Positions 1 to 6,851 of a stretch of DNA of 9,799 bases are shown here, one piece after another. The notes under the pieces were generated by a model, which did not search any database, was not told where the DNA came from, and saw nothing but the letters and a program-made list of their open reading frames with translations. Both the position numbers and the translations under genes were made by a program. The number at the start of each line of letters is the position of its first letter. Position 1 is the stretch's first letter. The stretch is from assembly GCA_937925525.1 (NCBI GenBank), contig CALALS010000134.1, forward strand, positions 1-9,799, given 5' to 3'. Source of the DNA: an uncultured Flavobacteriales bacterium (GTDB lineage Bacteria; Bacteroidota; Bacteroidia; Flavobacteriales_E; Vicingaceae).

Positions 1-69
1 AGAGAACCCTTCACGCTTAATTTTTTTTTTTTTTTAACCGGAAGAAGTGTTGTTGGGAATTTAGAAAAA
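1..69. other. Leader region with a 15-T homopolymer
   Basis: This short stretch precedes the first gene. Its main feature is an uninterrupted run of 15 T at 21-35, flanked by TTAA and AACCGG. I see no stable hairpin before the T run, so it does not look like a standard intrinsic terminator. No clear TAnnTTTG promoter box lies between the run and the start codon at 70. The purine-rich bases just before the ATG (around 55-69) could help ribosome binding, but there is no strong Shine-Dalgarno sequence. The upstream gene is outside the window. Confidence 0.5.
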
Positions 70-981
70 ATGAAAAACCTTATACTTTTCTTATTTCTGT
101 GCGTTTTTTTGTTCAAAAACTCATTTTCTTGCTTGAATGGAGAAACTAAAGTTTTAAAAGATGGAACATTTTTGTATGAGGATTTTGAAGGAAATGTTCC
201 GCACGGACATTTTTTTTATAAAGATGAATTAGAAGCAGGAGCTAAGAGATTAGACAGTTTATATCAATTAACTAAAGACTTAGATTACCTTTCTGATAAA
301 GGACTTATATTTATATTGCTTCAGAAATATGATGAAGCAATTAAGATTTTTCTTGAGATTGAAAAAATCCAGCCTAATAGGTATTCGACTGCTTCAAACT
401 TAGGTACGGCATACGAACTTATTGGACAAAATGAAAATGCTCTAAAATGGATAAGTAAATCCGTTGAAATTGACCCAAAGTCTCACAAAAACTCGGAATG
501 GATACATGTTAAAATTTTAGAGGCAAAAATTAAAGGGGAACAATTTTATACTACTAAATTTTTACTTGATAGTGATTTTGGAAATGATACTATACCTATA
601 TCTGACATCTCAAATGAAAACCTTCAAATGTTGTCTGATGCGCTATATTTTCAGTTAAATGAAAGAATATCATTTGTTAAGCCGAAAGATAAAATTGTTG
701 CACAACTTCTTTATGACTTAGGAAATATTGCCTTTTTACTAGGTAATTATTACGATGCGAGAGAAGATTATATAATGGCGAAAGAATATGGCTATAGCAG
801 TCATATCATAGAAATAAGAGCAAAAAAAATTGAGCAGAAAATCGAAAAGTCTCAATCTTCAAAAAAATCCATAGCCAAGAAAAGTGTGCATAAAAAGGAA
901 GTTTACATCTTAGCCTCAGTAATATTAGTTATATTAGTAATTATATTCATTAGAAGAAAAAAGCTTAAAAGCAATAGGTAG
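70..981 (+). CDS. Exported TPR-repeat protein with C-terminal membrane anchor
   Basis: The 303-residue protein begins with a Sec signal peptide: K at residue 3, a hydrophobic core at about 4-16, and a likely cleavage near Ser20-Cys21. The residues before Cys21 do not form a good lipobox, so a lipoprotein is possible but not favoured. Tetratricopeptide-like helical hairpins follow at about 72-100 (LQKYDEAIKIFLEIEKIQP), 106-136 (NLGTAYELIGQNENALKWIS) and 210-242 (LYDLGNIAFLLGNYYDAREDY). A Lys/Ser-rich linker (255-276) leads to one membrane helix at about 278-294 and a basic tail (RRKKLK). The predicted topology puts the TPR domain in the periplasm, anchored in the inner membrane. TPR domains usually bind other proteins; no partner or enzymatic role can be read here. 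It is separated from the next gene by 50 bases, so cotranscription is possible but unproven. Confidence 0.8.
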   Translation: MKNLILFLFLCVFLFKNSFSCLNGETKVLKDGTFLYEDFEGNVPHGHFFYKDELEAGAKRLDSLYQLTKDLDYLSDKGLIFILLQKYDEAIKIFLEIEKIQPNRYSTASNLGTAYELIGQNENALKWISKSVEIDPKSHKNSEWIHVKILEAKIKGEQFYTTKFLLDSDFGNDTIPISDISNENLQMLSDALYFQLNERISFVKPKDKIVAQLLYDLGNIAFLLGNYYDAREDYIMAKEYGYSSHIIEIRAKKIEQKIEKSQSSKKSIAKKSVHKKEVYILASVILVILVIIFIRRKKLKSNR

Positions 982-1015
982 TTATTTTTCATAATAGATT
1001 AATTATAAATGACGC

Positions 1016-1023
1016 ATCCTTTG
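1016..1023 (+). promoter_or_regulatory. Possible weak -7 promoter box
   Basis: The octamer ATCCTTTG resembles the Bacteroidota -7 consensus TAnnTTTG, keeping CCTTTG but with the first two bases swapped. It lies only 8 bases before the ATG at 1032, so a transcript initiated from it would be almost leaderless. No matching TTTG/TTG -33 element is evident at the expected distance. This is a weak call. Confidence 0.2.
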
Positions 1024-1031
1024 CACTCAAT

Positions 1032-1964
1032 ATGTCCACTAAACAAATCATAAGTTATAGCATTGGTATTTTAGTAGCTGCCTACTGGATAACAGTCGGT
1101 ATATTTAATTTACTGGAGTTAGAGTTGGTGGAATATAAATTGGTGGAGCTGGGTTGGTGTGAATGGCTTTCTACTCCAATTATTACCAGAATTTTTATCG
1201 GTTACTTTTTTGGCTTGGGTGGTTTGTTTATCATTGGCTACAACCACAAAAAAGCCATGAGCTTACTTTCTCTTTTTTTTGGCTTAGTGTTAGCGGCAGC
1301 ATATTTTTTAACCAATAAAGAAAGCATCATTACCAAAAACCTGTTAGATATTACGGGCAATTCAGTGATAGACATTAATCTGCTGGCAGTAACTATTTTG
1401 CTTTCATTGGGCTTATTGCTTTTAGAAACGGCTAAGCCTCTTTTCTATTTTAAATGGATGTATGCTATTTTACCTATTGCGGGCATTGTTACGGTGTATA
1501 TTTTAAACCCTGTTTTTCCCATGCACTTGACAGACAGCCTTGAGTTTGAAAACGGAAAAATAGAAGAACAGTATTTTGAAACGGAAGAAGAAAAACAAGT
1601 ATTGTCAGAAATAAAAACAGGCGAGAAGTTGGTTGTGTTTTTTAGCACCAGTTGCGGGCATTGCGCTTTGGCGGCTCAAAAATTAATGATTGCTAAAAGA
1701 GCTGAAAACTTTCCGACCATTAAAGTGTTTTACTTTGGACCGGAAGAAGAAGTAGAGTTGTTTCATGAGCACACAAACACTAACTTTGACTACTTTGTTT
1801 TTTATAAAACCGATTTATTTAAAATGACAGACGGAACAGTACCTTATGCTAAGTTGATGAAAGACGGAGTTGTGTTAAAAAATTGGTCAGGCGGAAAGTT
1901 TAATTATAAAGTGCTACAAAATTTAACCGAGCAAAAATATTTTAAGGAGTTGAGAAATGAATAA
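1032..1964 (+). CDS. MauE/DoxX-like membrane protein fused to a periplasmic thioredoxin-like domain
   Basis: The 310-residue protein has five predicted membrane helices (about 5-27, 52-70, 74-94, 115-131, 142-160), resembling MauE/DoxX-type modules. A soluble thioredoxin-like domain follows at about 185-305. It contains the strand LVVFFST, then the redox motif Cys208-Gly-His-Cys211, and Val270-Pro271 at the position of the conserved cis-Pro loop. Basic residues in the loops near 71-74 and 135-141 suggest these face the cytoplasm, which places the thioredoxin domain in the periplasm. The family pattern suggests a membrane thiol-disulfide oxidoreductase; the substrate is unknown. The CGHC dipeptide is PDI-like rather than thioredoxin-like (CGPC). 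The last 8 bases overlap the start of mrp, so the two genes are almost surely one transcript. The MauE/DoxX assignment is made by eye and is less certain than the thioredoxin part. Confidence 0.8.
   Translation: MSTKQIISYSIGILVAAYWITVGIFNLLELELVEYKLVELGWCEWLSTPIITRIFIGYFFGLGGLFIIGYNHKKAMSLLSLFFGLVLAAAYFLTNKESIITKNLLDITGNSVIDINLLAVTILLSLGLLLLETAKPLFYFKWMYAILPIAGIVTVYILNPVFPMHLTDSLEFENGKIEEQYFETEEEKQVLSEIKTGEKLVVFFSTSCGHCALAAQKLMIAKRAENFPTIKVFYFGPEEEVELFHEHTNTNFDYFVFYKTDLFKMTDGTVPYAKLMKDGVVLKNWSGGKFNYKVLQNLTEQKYFKELRNE
1944..1949 (+). promoter_or_regulatory. Shine-Dalgarno sequence for mrp
   Basis: AAGGAG lies 7 bases before the ATG at 1957 and inside the last codons of the preceding gene. It supports the choice of this start codon and points to translational coupling. 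Strong Shine-Dalgarno sequences are not the rule in Bacteroidota, and none of the other genes here has one this good. Confidence 0.6.
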
Positions 1965-3072
1965 AGAAGAAGTATTAAAAGCATTATCATACGTTACCGA
2001 TACCGTTTCTAAAAAAGATATTGTTGCTGCTGAATTAGTGAAGGATGTGGTAATTGACGGTAATAATTTATCGGTTGTATTAGAAGTTGCCAGCCCAACC
2101 ATGCATTATAAAAAAGCCATGGAGGAAGCTTGCCAACATCAAGTAGAGCGGTTTTTAGGAAAAGAAATAAAACTTACAGTCGATTTTCAAACCAAGGAAA
2201 CACCTGTAGCTGAAACAAAATCAAACCCTTTACCGAATGTAAAAAATATTATTGCCGTTGCATCAGGAAAAGGTGGTGTGGGCAAATCAACGGTTGCTTC
2301 TAATTTGGCGGTAGGCTTGGTAAAAAAGGGCTTCAAAGTAGGTTTGGTGGATGCCGATATTTACGGACCGTCCATTCCAACTATGTTTGATGTTGTAAAA
2401 TCAAGACCTGTTCCAGTTGAGGTAGATGGAAAATCGTTAATTCAACCTATAGAAAGTTATGGCGTAAAAATGCTGTCCATTGGTTTTTTTGCCGACCCTT
2501 CACAAGCGGTAGTTTGGAGAGGTCCAATGGCAAGTAAAGCCTTAACACAAATGTTTACCGAAGCACACTGGGGCGAATTAGATTTTATGATTATTGACTT
2601 GCCTCCCGGCACGGGAGACATCCATCTTTCTTTAGTGCAAACCTTACCTGTAACAGGTGCAGTAGTGGTGAGTACGCCACAGCAAGTGGCTATAGCAGAT
2701 GTAAAAAAATCTATCGGTATGTTTGCTTTACCGCAAGTCAATGTTCCTGTGTTAGGGTTGATAGAAAACATGGCTTATTTCATTCCCGAAGAATTACCCA
2801 ACAACAAGTATTATATTTTTGGTGAGAGTGGCGTAAAAGCCCTTTCAGAACAATTAGAAATACCTTATTTGGGAGAAATACCTATTGTGCAATCTATCAG
2901 AGAAGCGGGAGATGCAGGCCGACCTGCTGCTATGCAAGAAAATACAACTGTATCAAAAGCATTTGAAAAAGTAGTGGAAAATACCGTTGAACAAGTGGTG
3001 AAAAGAAACAAAAACCTTTCTCCTACTGAGATTGTTCAAATTACAACAATGGCAGGTTGTAGCGCTGTTTAG
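1957..3072 (+). CDS. mrp: Mrp/NBP35-family iron-sulfur carrier ATPase
   Basis: The 371-residue protein has the standard Mrp (ApbC) layout. An N-terminal MIP18/DUF59-like domain at about 3-80 is followed by a linker and a MinD-type P-loop ATPase domain from about 96. The deviant Walker A motif is GKGGVGKS (104-111). Next come DADIYGPS (132-139) and the Walker B region DLPPGTGD (214-221). Family members bind and hand over Fe-S clusters in the cytoplasm. The segment after IENMAYF (269-275) usually carries a CxxC that binds the bridging cluster; here it reads IPEELPNNKYYIFG with no Cys. The only Cys residues are Cys59 in the N-terminal domain and Cys368 in the C-terminal TMAGCSAV. I recall this form from other Bacteroidota, so it is probably lineage-typical rather than a defect. 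The start is fixed by AAGGAG and the overlap with the upstream gene. Confidence 0.95.
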   Translation: MNKEEVLKALSYVTDTVSKKDIVAAELVKDVVIDGNNLSVVLEVASPTMHYKKAMEEACQHQVERFLGKEIKLTVDFQTKETPVAETKSNPLPNVKNIIAVASGKGGVGKSTVASNLAVGLVKKGFKVGLVDADIYGPSIPTMFDVVKSRPVPVEVDGKSLIQPIESYGVKMLSIGFFADPSQAVVWRGPMASKALTQMFTEAHWGELDFMIIDLPPGTGDIHLSLVQTLPVTGAVVVSTPQQVAIADVKKSIGMFALPQVNVPVLGLIENMAYFIPEELPNNKYYIFGESGVKALSEQLEIPYLGEIPIVQSIREAGDAGRPAAMQENTTVSKAFEKVVENTVEQVVKRNKNLSPTEIVQITTMAGCSAV

Positions 3073-4523
3073 TCAGCAAACTTCGCTTTCAACCATTCCG
3101 AATAATCAACCACATCATTTTCTTTATCAGAAGAATAAGTTTTAATGTATTCTTTACATTCAACCACTAAAGAATCATTTAATTCAAATTCATTTTTTGT
3201 CCATTTTTGGAGGATTGAAATCAGCTCTTCTTCTTTTTCAAATTCTTCTTCGCTAAGCAAATTTTTGTATTCACGCCTCACCTGATGAATAAGGTGTTCG
3301 GTATATTCATCGTCTTTTTCTTCAAACCAAATCAATATTTCTACAATTGAAATTTTTAATTGAAACGCTTGATTTAACTCTTTAAAGCTTTTATGCTGTT
3401 TAAGGGATGAAATATTTTTTCTGGCATTTTTAAATTCCTTTAAATCAAAATATTGCACTGCCAAATTCAGGTAAATAAATACGGTAAACACCGGAAGTTT
3501 TTGAATAGCCTTTTCCTCTTTTGCTTTTAAAAGAATAGATACAGCTTTACGCTTGTCAACTACGGAATAGTTTATCACCAAAGCATTGTAGTAATAGAAC
3601 AAGTATTTATCATATAACGCAGCATTAAACTCTTTCATGGCATCGTTAAGCAGTTCGGTATAAATTAATGATTGCTTAATATCTCCAATTTTAAACAATG
3701 AATTAGCCAAATAAGTGAGCATTTGCAACTTGGTTTCATGATTGTTTTTGTTAAACAATCCTTCTTTGGTAAACTCTTTATAAGTTTTAGAAAGATATTT
3801 TTCAAGCGATTTGTAGTCGGCTTGCTGAAGCAAAATTCTACTGATGGCATGATAAATTTTAAACCTTAATTGTGCGCTGTTTGCAATACTTTTGTCTTCA
3901 ACGTATTTATCAATTTTCTTTTGAAGGAAGTCGGTAATCTCTTTATCTTTTTTGCCAAAGTTTTGTGATGTTTTTATTTGGTAAATTAATACGGCTAAAA
4001 CGTCTTCAATCTCTCTTATCTGCTTTAGTTTTTTATCGTTTTCTTTTCGTTTTTCAATAAACTCAACCGGGTTGATAGAAAGCATTTCATGCGACAACTT
4101 AATTAATTCATTATAGATTAAATCAAGCAAATCGTAATATTCATTTTTATCGGCCTTTTGTTTTATTTTAGATAGATAACGATAAGCCAAACCATGCTGT
4201 CCTCTAGATAAAAAGAGCTTAGCCAGCACTAGTTTGTGAATGATTTCACTATAGTCGTTTTGTGTATAATATAAAAGCGATAGACTTCGGTTGATGTCGT
4301 TAACTAATCGGTTTTTTAGTCGATAAAATGTATTTTTTTCTTTTTCAGAATAAAGCTTTAACGCAATTTTTTCTTCATCGTATTTTTCTCCGCTTTTTCT
4401 AATGTTATCAAAAAGCTCAACATCTTTTCGTTCTCCTGAGTCGTTTGTTCTTCTCAGAAATATGTTAACAGTTCGAGCTTCTTCCGTATTAAGTGTTGTA
4501 ACCAATTCTTGTAATACATTCAT
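3069..4523 (-). CDS. Unknown helical repeat (TPR-like) cytoplasmic protein
   Basis: I do not recognise this 484-residue protein as a named family. It has no signal peptide or membrane helix, is rich in Lys, Glu, Leu and Tyr, and looks helical almost throughout. Segments at about 268-300 (LTYLANSLFKIGDIKQSLIY), 308-338 and 346-375 (FIYLNLAVQYFDLKEFKNAR) have TPR-like spacing of small and aromatic residues, which suggests a scaffold made of helical hairpins. The N-terminal part (1-100) and a charged segment at 155-205 may form other helical elements or a coiled coil. It stands alone on the - strand: its 3' end overlaps mrp by 4 bases and its 5' end is divergent from the T9SS cargo gene across 96 bases. 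No catalytic motif is visible, so a protein-binding role is only a guess. Confidence 0.75.
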   Translation of the reverse strand: MNVLQELVTTLNTEEARTVNIFLRRTNDSGERKDVELFDNIRKSGEKYDEEKIALKLYSEKEKNTFYRLKNRLVNDINRSLSLLYYTQNDYSEIIHKLVLAKLFLSRGQHGLAYRYLSKIKQKADKNEYYDLLDLIYNELIKLSHEMLSINPVEFIEKRKENDKKLKQIREIEDVLAVLIYQIKTSQNFGKKDKEITDFLQKKIDKYVEDKSIANSAQLRFKIYHAISRILLQQADYKSLEKYLSKTYKEFTKEGLFNKNNHETKLQMLTYLANSLFKIGDIKQSLIYTELLNDAMKEFNAALYDKYLFYYYNALVINYSVVDKRKAVSILLKAKEEKAIQKLPVFTVFIYLNLAVQYFDLKEFKNARKNISSLKQHKSFKELNQAFQLKISIVEILIWFEEKDDEYTEHLIHQVRREYKNLLSEEEFEKEEELISILQKWTKNEFELNDSLVVECKEYIKTYSSDKENDVVDYSEWLKAKFAD

Positions 4524-4619
4524 AAAAATAGACTTTAAATACGTAAGAAATATATAAAATTAATTACAAAACCACTAAATTCTTTCCTAAATTAGCTTTA
4601 GTTATTAAAAATGTAGATT
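4524..4619. promoter_or_regulatory. Divergent intergenic promoter region
   Basis: These 96 AT-rich bases must hold the start signals of two divergent genes. For the + strand gene, TAGCTTTA at 4593-4600 differs from the Bacteroidota -7 consensus TAnnTTTG at one base and lies 19 bases before the ATG. I see no convincing -33 TTTG partner. For the - strand gene, the reverse strand has TATATTTC about 25 bases before its start codon, also one mismatch from the consensus. An upstream TTTTG is present there, but at 12 bases it is closer than the usual spacing. Both promoter calls are weak; the divergent layout itself is certain. Confidence 0.35.
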
Positions 4620-5291
4620 ATGAAAAAACAACTACTTCTATTATTTGCCTTTGCTTTTTGCCTTTTTTGCTTTAACGCAAAGGCTCAAGTTGGATTTGCC
4701 ACCAATAATGTTGTAAACTATAATGACACCGTTTTTTCTAATGACTCTGCTGTGTATAGTGTTACGGTTCAAAATAAATCAAACAGCACTTTAACCGGTA
4801 CATGGGAAATTATACTCGCAATTGACTCAGGTGTTGGAATTACAATAATAGATTCAATTTTATTTCAGGCCGGTTTACAGCCACAAGACACTTTTCCTAT
4901 TGTATTGAATAAGATTTATTTTAACCATCCTGCTATTCAAAAAAACGGAGGAAATGTAGTGGTAATTTGGCCAATGTTTGGAAACGAAGTGCCAATCGAT
5001 ACCATTAGAAAACCACTGTATGTTATAGAAGTTACCGGAATTTATGAATCTACTGGTCTTGACAAACATATTTCAATCTATCCAAATCCTTCTAACGGAC
5101 GAATTAGCGTAGTAAGTTCATCTATAGATTATCCTGTTGAAAAAGTAAGAATTTTATCCATTCAGGGGGCGGTGTTAAAACAAGAATTGTTTAATCAAGA
5201 GTTAGATATTTACGATTTAGCAAATGGATACTATTTTGTAGAAATTCAATCCGGTCAAGAACGAGTTGTTTATAAAATTTTAAAGCATTGA
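4620..5291 (+). CDS. Small secreted protein with type IX secretion (Por) sorting domain
   Basis: The 223-residue precursor has a clear Sec signal peptide (MKKQ, then a hydrophobic core at about 5-18) with cleavage after Ala22 in NAKA/Q, leaving an N-terminal Gln that glutaminyl cyclase may cyclise. Residues 24-140 alternate hydrophobic and polar residues (for example SAVYSVTVQNKSNSTLTGTW) like one Ig-like or CARDB-type beta-sandwich domain. Residues 148-223 form a type A T9SS sorting domain: ISIYPNPSNG at 151-160, then VEKVRILSIQG, LANGYYFVEI at 200-209 and a basic C-terminal end. By family knowledge such proteins cross the outer membrane by the T9SS and are released or attached at the cell surface. 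No enzymatic domain is present, so an adhesive or structural role is plausible but inferred. A terminator-like hairpin follows 30 bases after the stop. Confidence 0.9.
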   Translation: MKKQLLLLFAFAFCLFCFNAKAQVGFATNNVVNYNDTVFSNDSAVYSVTVQNKSNSTLTGTWEIILAIDSGVGITIIDSILFQAGLQPQDTFPIVLNKIYFNHPAIQKNGGNVVVIWPMFGNEVPIDTIRKPLYVIEVTGIYESTGLDKHISIYPNPSNGRISVVSSSIDYPVEKVRILSIQGAVLKQELFNQELDIYDLANGYYFVEIQSGQERVVYKILKH

Positions 5292-5313
5292 CCTATTGCT
5301 AGTTTCTTTTTCA

Positions 5314-5321
5314 TAAACTTG
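5314..5321 (+). promoter_or_regulatory. Possible rnr promoter (-7 box)
   Basis: TAAACTTG differs from TAnnTTTG at one base, and a TTG lies 23 bases upstream (5288-5290), at the long end of accepted -33/-7 spacing. If used, transcription would begin near 5328, inside the left arm of the hairpin at 5322-5350, so the rnr transcript would not carry the full hairpin. This is an inference with low confidence. Confidence 0.2.
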
Positions 5322-5352
5322 AAGGGTTAAGTTCAAAAAGCTTAACCCTTTT
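5322..5352 (+). terminator. Intrinsic terminator-like hairpin abutting the rnr start
   Basis: A perfect 10-base inverted repeat, AAGGGTTAAG (5322-5331) and CTTAACCCTT (5341-5350), encloses a 9-base loop that can add a G-U and a U-A pair. A run of four T (5349-5352) follows. This fits a Rho-independent terminator for the T9SS cargo gene. The right arm ends only 4 bases before the ATG of rnr at 5355, so in a readthrough transcript the same hairpin would cover the rnr ribosome entry region. Confidence 0.6.
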
Positions 5353-5354
5353 CT

Positions 5355-6848
5355 ATGTCAAAAAATCAAAAGAAGAAAGACAATAAACTAATCAAACAAA
5401 CGGTAGAGCAGTATTTTTCAGCTCATCCTAACCAGTTGTTTAACTATAAACAACTCAGCAGAATTCTTGGAATTACCGATGCAAAAGGAAAAGAATATTT
5501 AGAAAAGCTACTTTTTTCATTGGCAGAAAATGATTTTTTGAAGGAAGAAAGAAGGGGAAAGTTCAGACTAAACTTTAAAGGCAGTTACATTACCGGCAGA
5601 ACAGATTTTACCTCAAGAGGCTCTGCATATATTATCTCTGATGAAACTTCTGACGATGTTTTTATTTCTCAAAAGCACGTGAAAAATGCTTTGCATGGCG
5701 ATTTAGTGAAAGTAAAATTATTACCCTCAAGCAGAGACAAACAAAAAGGGGAAATAGTAGAAGTAATTGAAAGGCGCAAAGTTCATTTTAGCGGCATTAT
5801 TCAAAAATCAAAAAACTTTGCTTTTTTTATTCCTGATGACAATAAGGTGCATGTTGATTTTTATATTTCTAAAAATGATTTGGGAGAGGCACAAGACGGA
5901 GAAAAGGTAATTGCAGAAATTAAAGATTGGCCTGAAGGAGCTGATAATCCGTTTGCAAAAGTCACAAAAGTTTTGGGACAACCCGGTGAGCATTTCGCAG
6001 AAATTCATGCTATTATTTCGGAGTTTGATTTACCCGAAGAGTTTCCGATTGGGGTAATGAAAGAAGCAGAGGCAACGCCCGAAATTATTCCTGAAAGTGA
6101 AATAAAAAAGCGTAGAGATTTTAGGAAAATACCCACTATAACCATTGACCCAATTGATGCAAAAGATTTTGATGATGCCCTTTCATTTGAAGATTTAGGA
6201 GAAGGTCTTTACAGAATAGGCGTGCACATTGCAGATGTGAGCCACTATGTTCGACCCGGAACTAAATTAGACGAAGAGGCCTTTAACCGGGCAACATCAG
6301 TGTATTTAGTAGATAGGGTAATACCGATGTTACCGGAAAAATTATCGAATAACGTTTGTTCCTTGAGACCCGAAGAAGACAGGTTGGCTTTTTCAGCGGT
6401 TTTCGATATTGATAAAAATGCAAAGATTAAAAGCACTTGGGTAGGCCGAACCATTATTCGTTCTGATAAAAGATTTGCTTACGAAGAGGCACAAGAAATA
6501 ATAGAAAAAGGGAAAGGCATTTTTGACACAGAAATACTTACCATCAATTCTATTGCCAGAATACTTCGCCAGAAAAGATTTGCAAACGGAGCCATTAACT
6601 TTGAGCAAACAGAGGTGAAGTTTAAGCTAGATGAAAAAGGAAAGCCGATAGAAGTCTTTTTTAAGGAATCTAAAGAAGCCCACCAATTGATTGAAGAATT
6701 TATGCTGCTAGCTAATAAACATGTGGCAACACTTATTGGTAAACCCGAACAAGGAAAATCACCCAAACCTTTTGTTTACAGAATTCACGATTCTCCTGAT
6801 CCTGAAAAACTGAGAGATTTTTCAGTATTTGCTAAAAAAATGGGGTAA
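5355..6848 (+). CDS. rnr: Ribonuclease R, N-terminal part (HTH, cold-shock domains, RNB catalytic Asp cluster)
   Basis: These 497 residues cover the first 70% of RNase R, a processive 3'-5' exoribonuclease that degrades structured RNA in the cytoplasm. A Lys-rich start is followed by a winged-helix-like region (about 10-72), a first cold-shock domain (about 78-125, with GSAYIISDETSDDVFIS), a second one (about 143-210) and the RNB domain from about 255. The metal-binding cluster DPIDAKDFDDA is intact: Asp265, Asp271, Asp273 and Asp274 match the four aspartates of RNase II/R. Further RNB landmarks are GVHIADVSHYVRPG and VYRIHDSPDPEKL. The protein stops inside the RNB domain and so lacks the rest of the active site and the S1 domain; alone it is unlikely to be a normal enzyme. 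The start ATG gives the usual basic N-terminus, and no better upstream start exists. Confidence 0.85.
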   Translation: MSKNQKKKDNKLIKQTVEQYFSAHPNQLFNYKQLSRILGITDAKGKEYLEKLLFSLAENDFLKEERRGKFRLNFKGSYITGRTDFTSRGSAYIISDETSDDVFISQKHVKNALHGDLVKVKLLPSSRDKQKGEIVEVIERRKVHFSGIIQKSKNFAFFIPDDNKVHVDFYISKNDLGEAQDGEKVIAEIKDWPEGADNPFAKVTKVLGQPGEHFAEIHAIISEFDLPEEFPIGVMKEAEATPEIIPESEIKKRRDFRKIPTITIDPIDAKDFDDALSFEDLGEGLYRIGVHIADVSHYVRPGTKLDEEAFNRATSVYLVDRVIPMLPEKLSNNVCSLRPEEDRLAFSAVFDIDKNAKIKSTWVGRTIIRSDKRFAYEEAQEIIEKGKGIFDTEILTINSIARILRQKRFANGAINFEQTEVKFKLDEKGKPIEVFFKESKEAHQLIEEFMLLANKHVATLIGKPEQGKSPKPFVYRIHDSPDPEKLRDFSVFAKKMG

Positions 6849-6851
6849 AAT

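Noticed and set aside
1121..1150. Direct repeat TTGGTGGA at 1125-1132 and 1140-1147
   Set aside because: It is two copies of an 8-mer inside a coding region, explained by the similar residues ELVEYKLVEL; there is no sign of a larger repeat array.
1445..6766. Several ORFs of 60-104 codons antisense to or out of frame with mrp, rnr and other genes
   Set aside because: They lie entirely within well-supported genes, have no recognisable domains or start signals, and look like chance open frames.
6846..6848. Reassignment of TAA to a sense codon
   Set aside because: TAA ends at least four other intact genes in the window at the expected positions, so a changed genetic code is very unlikely.
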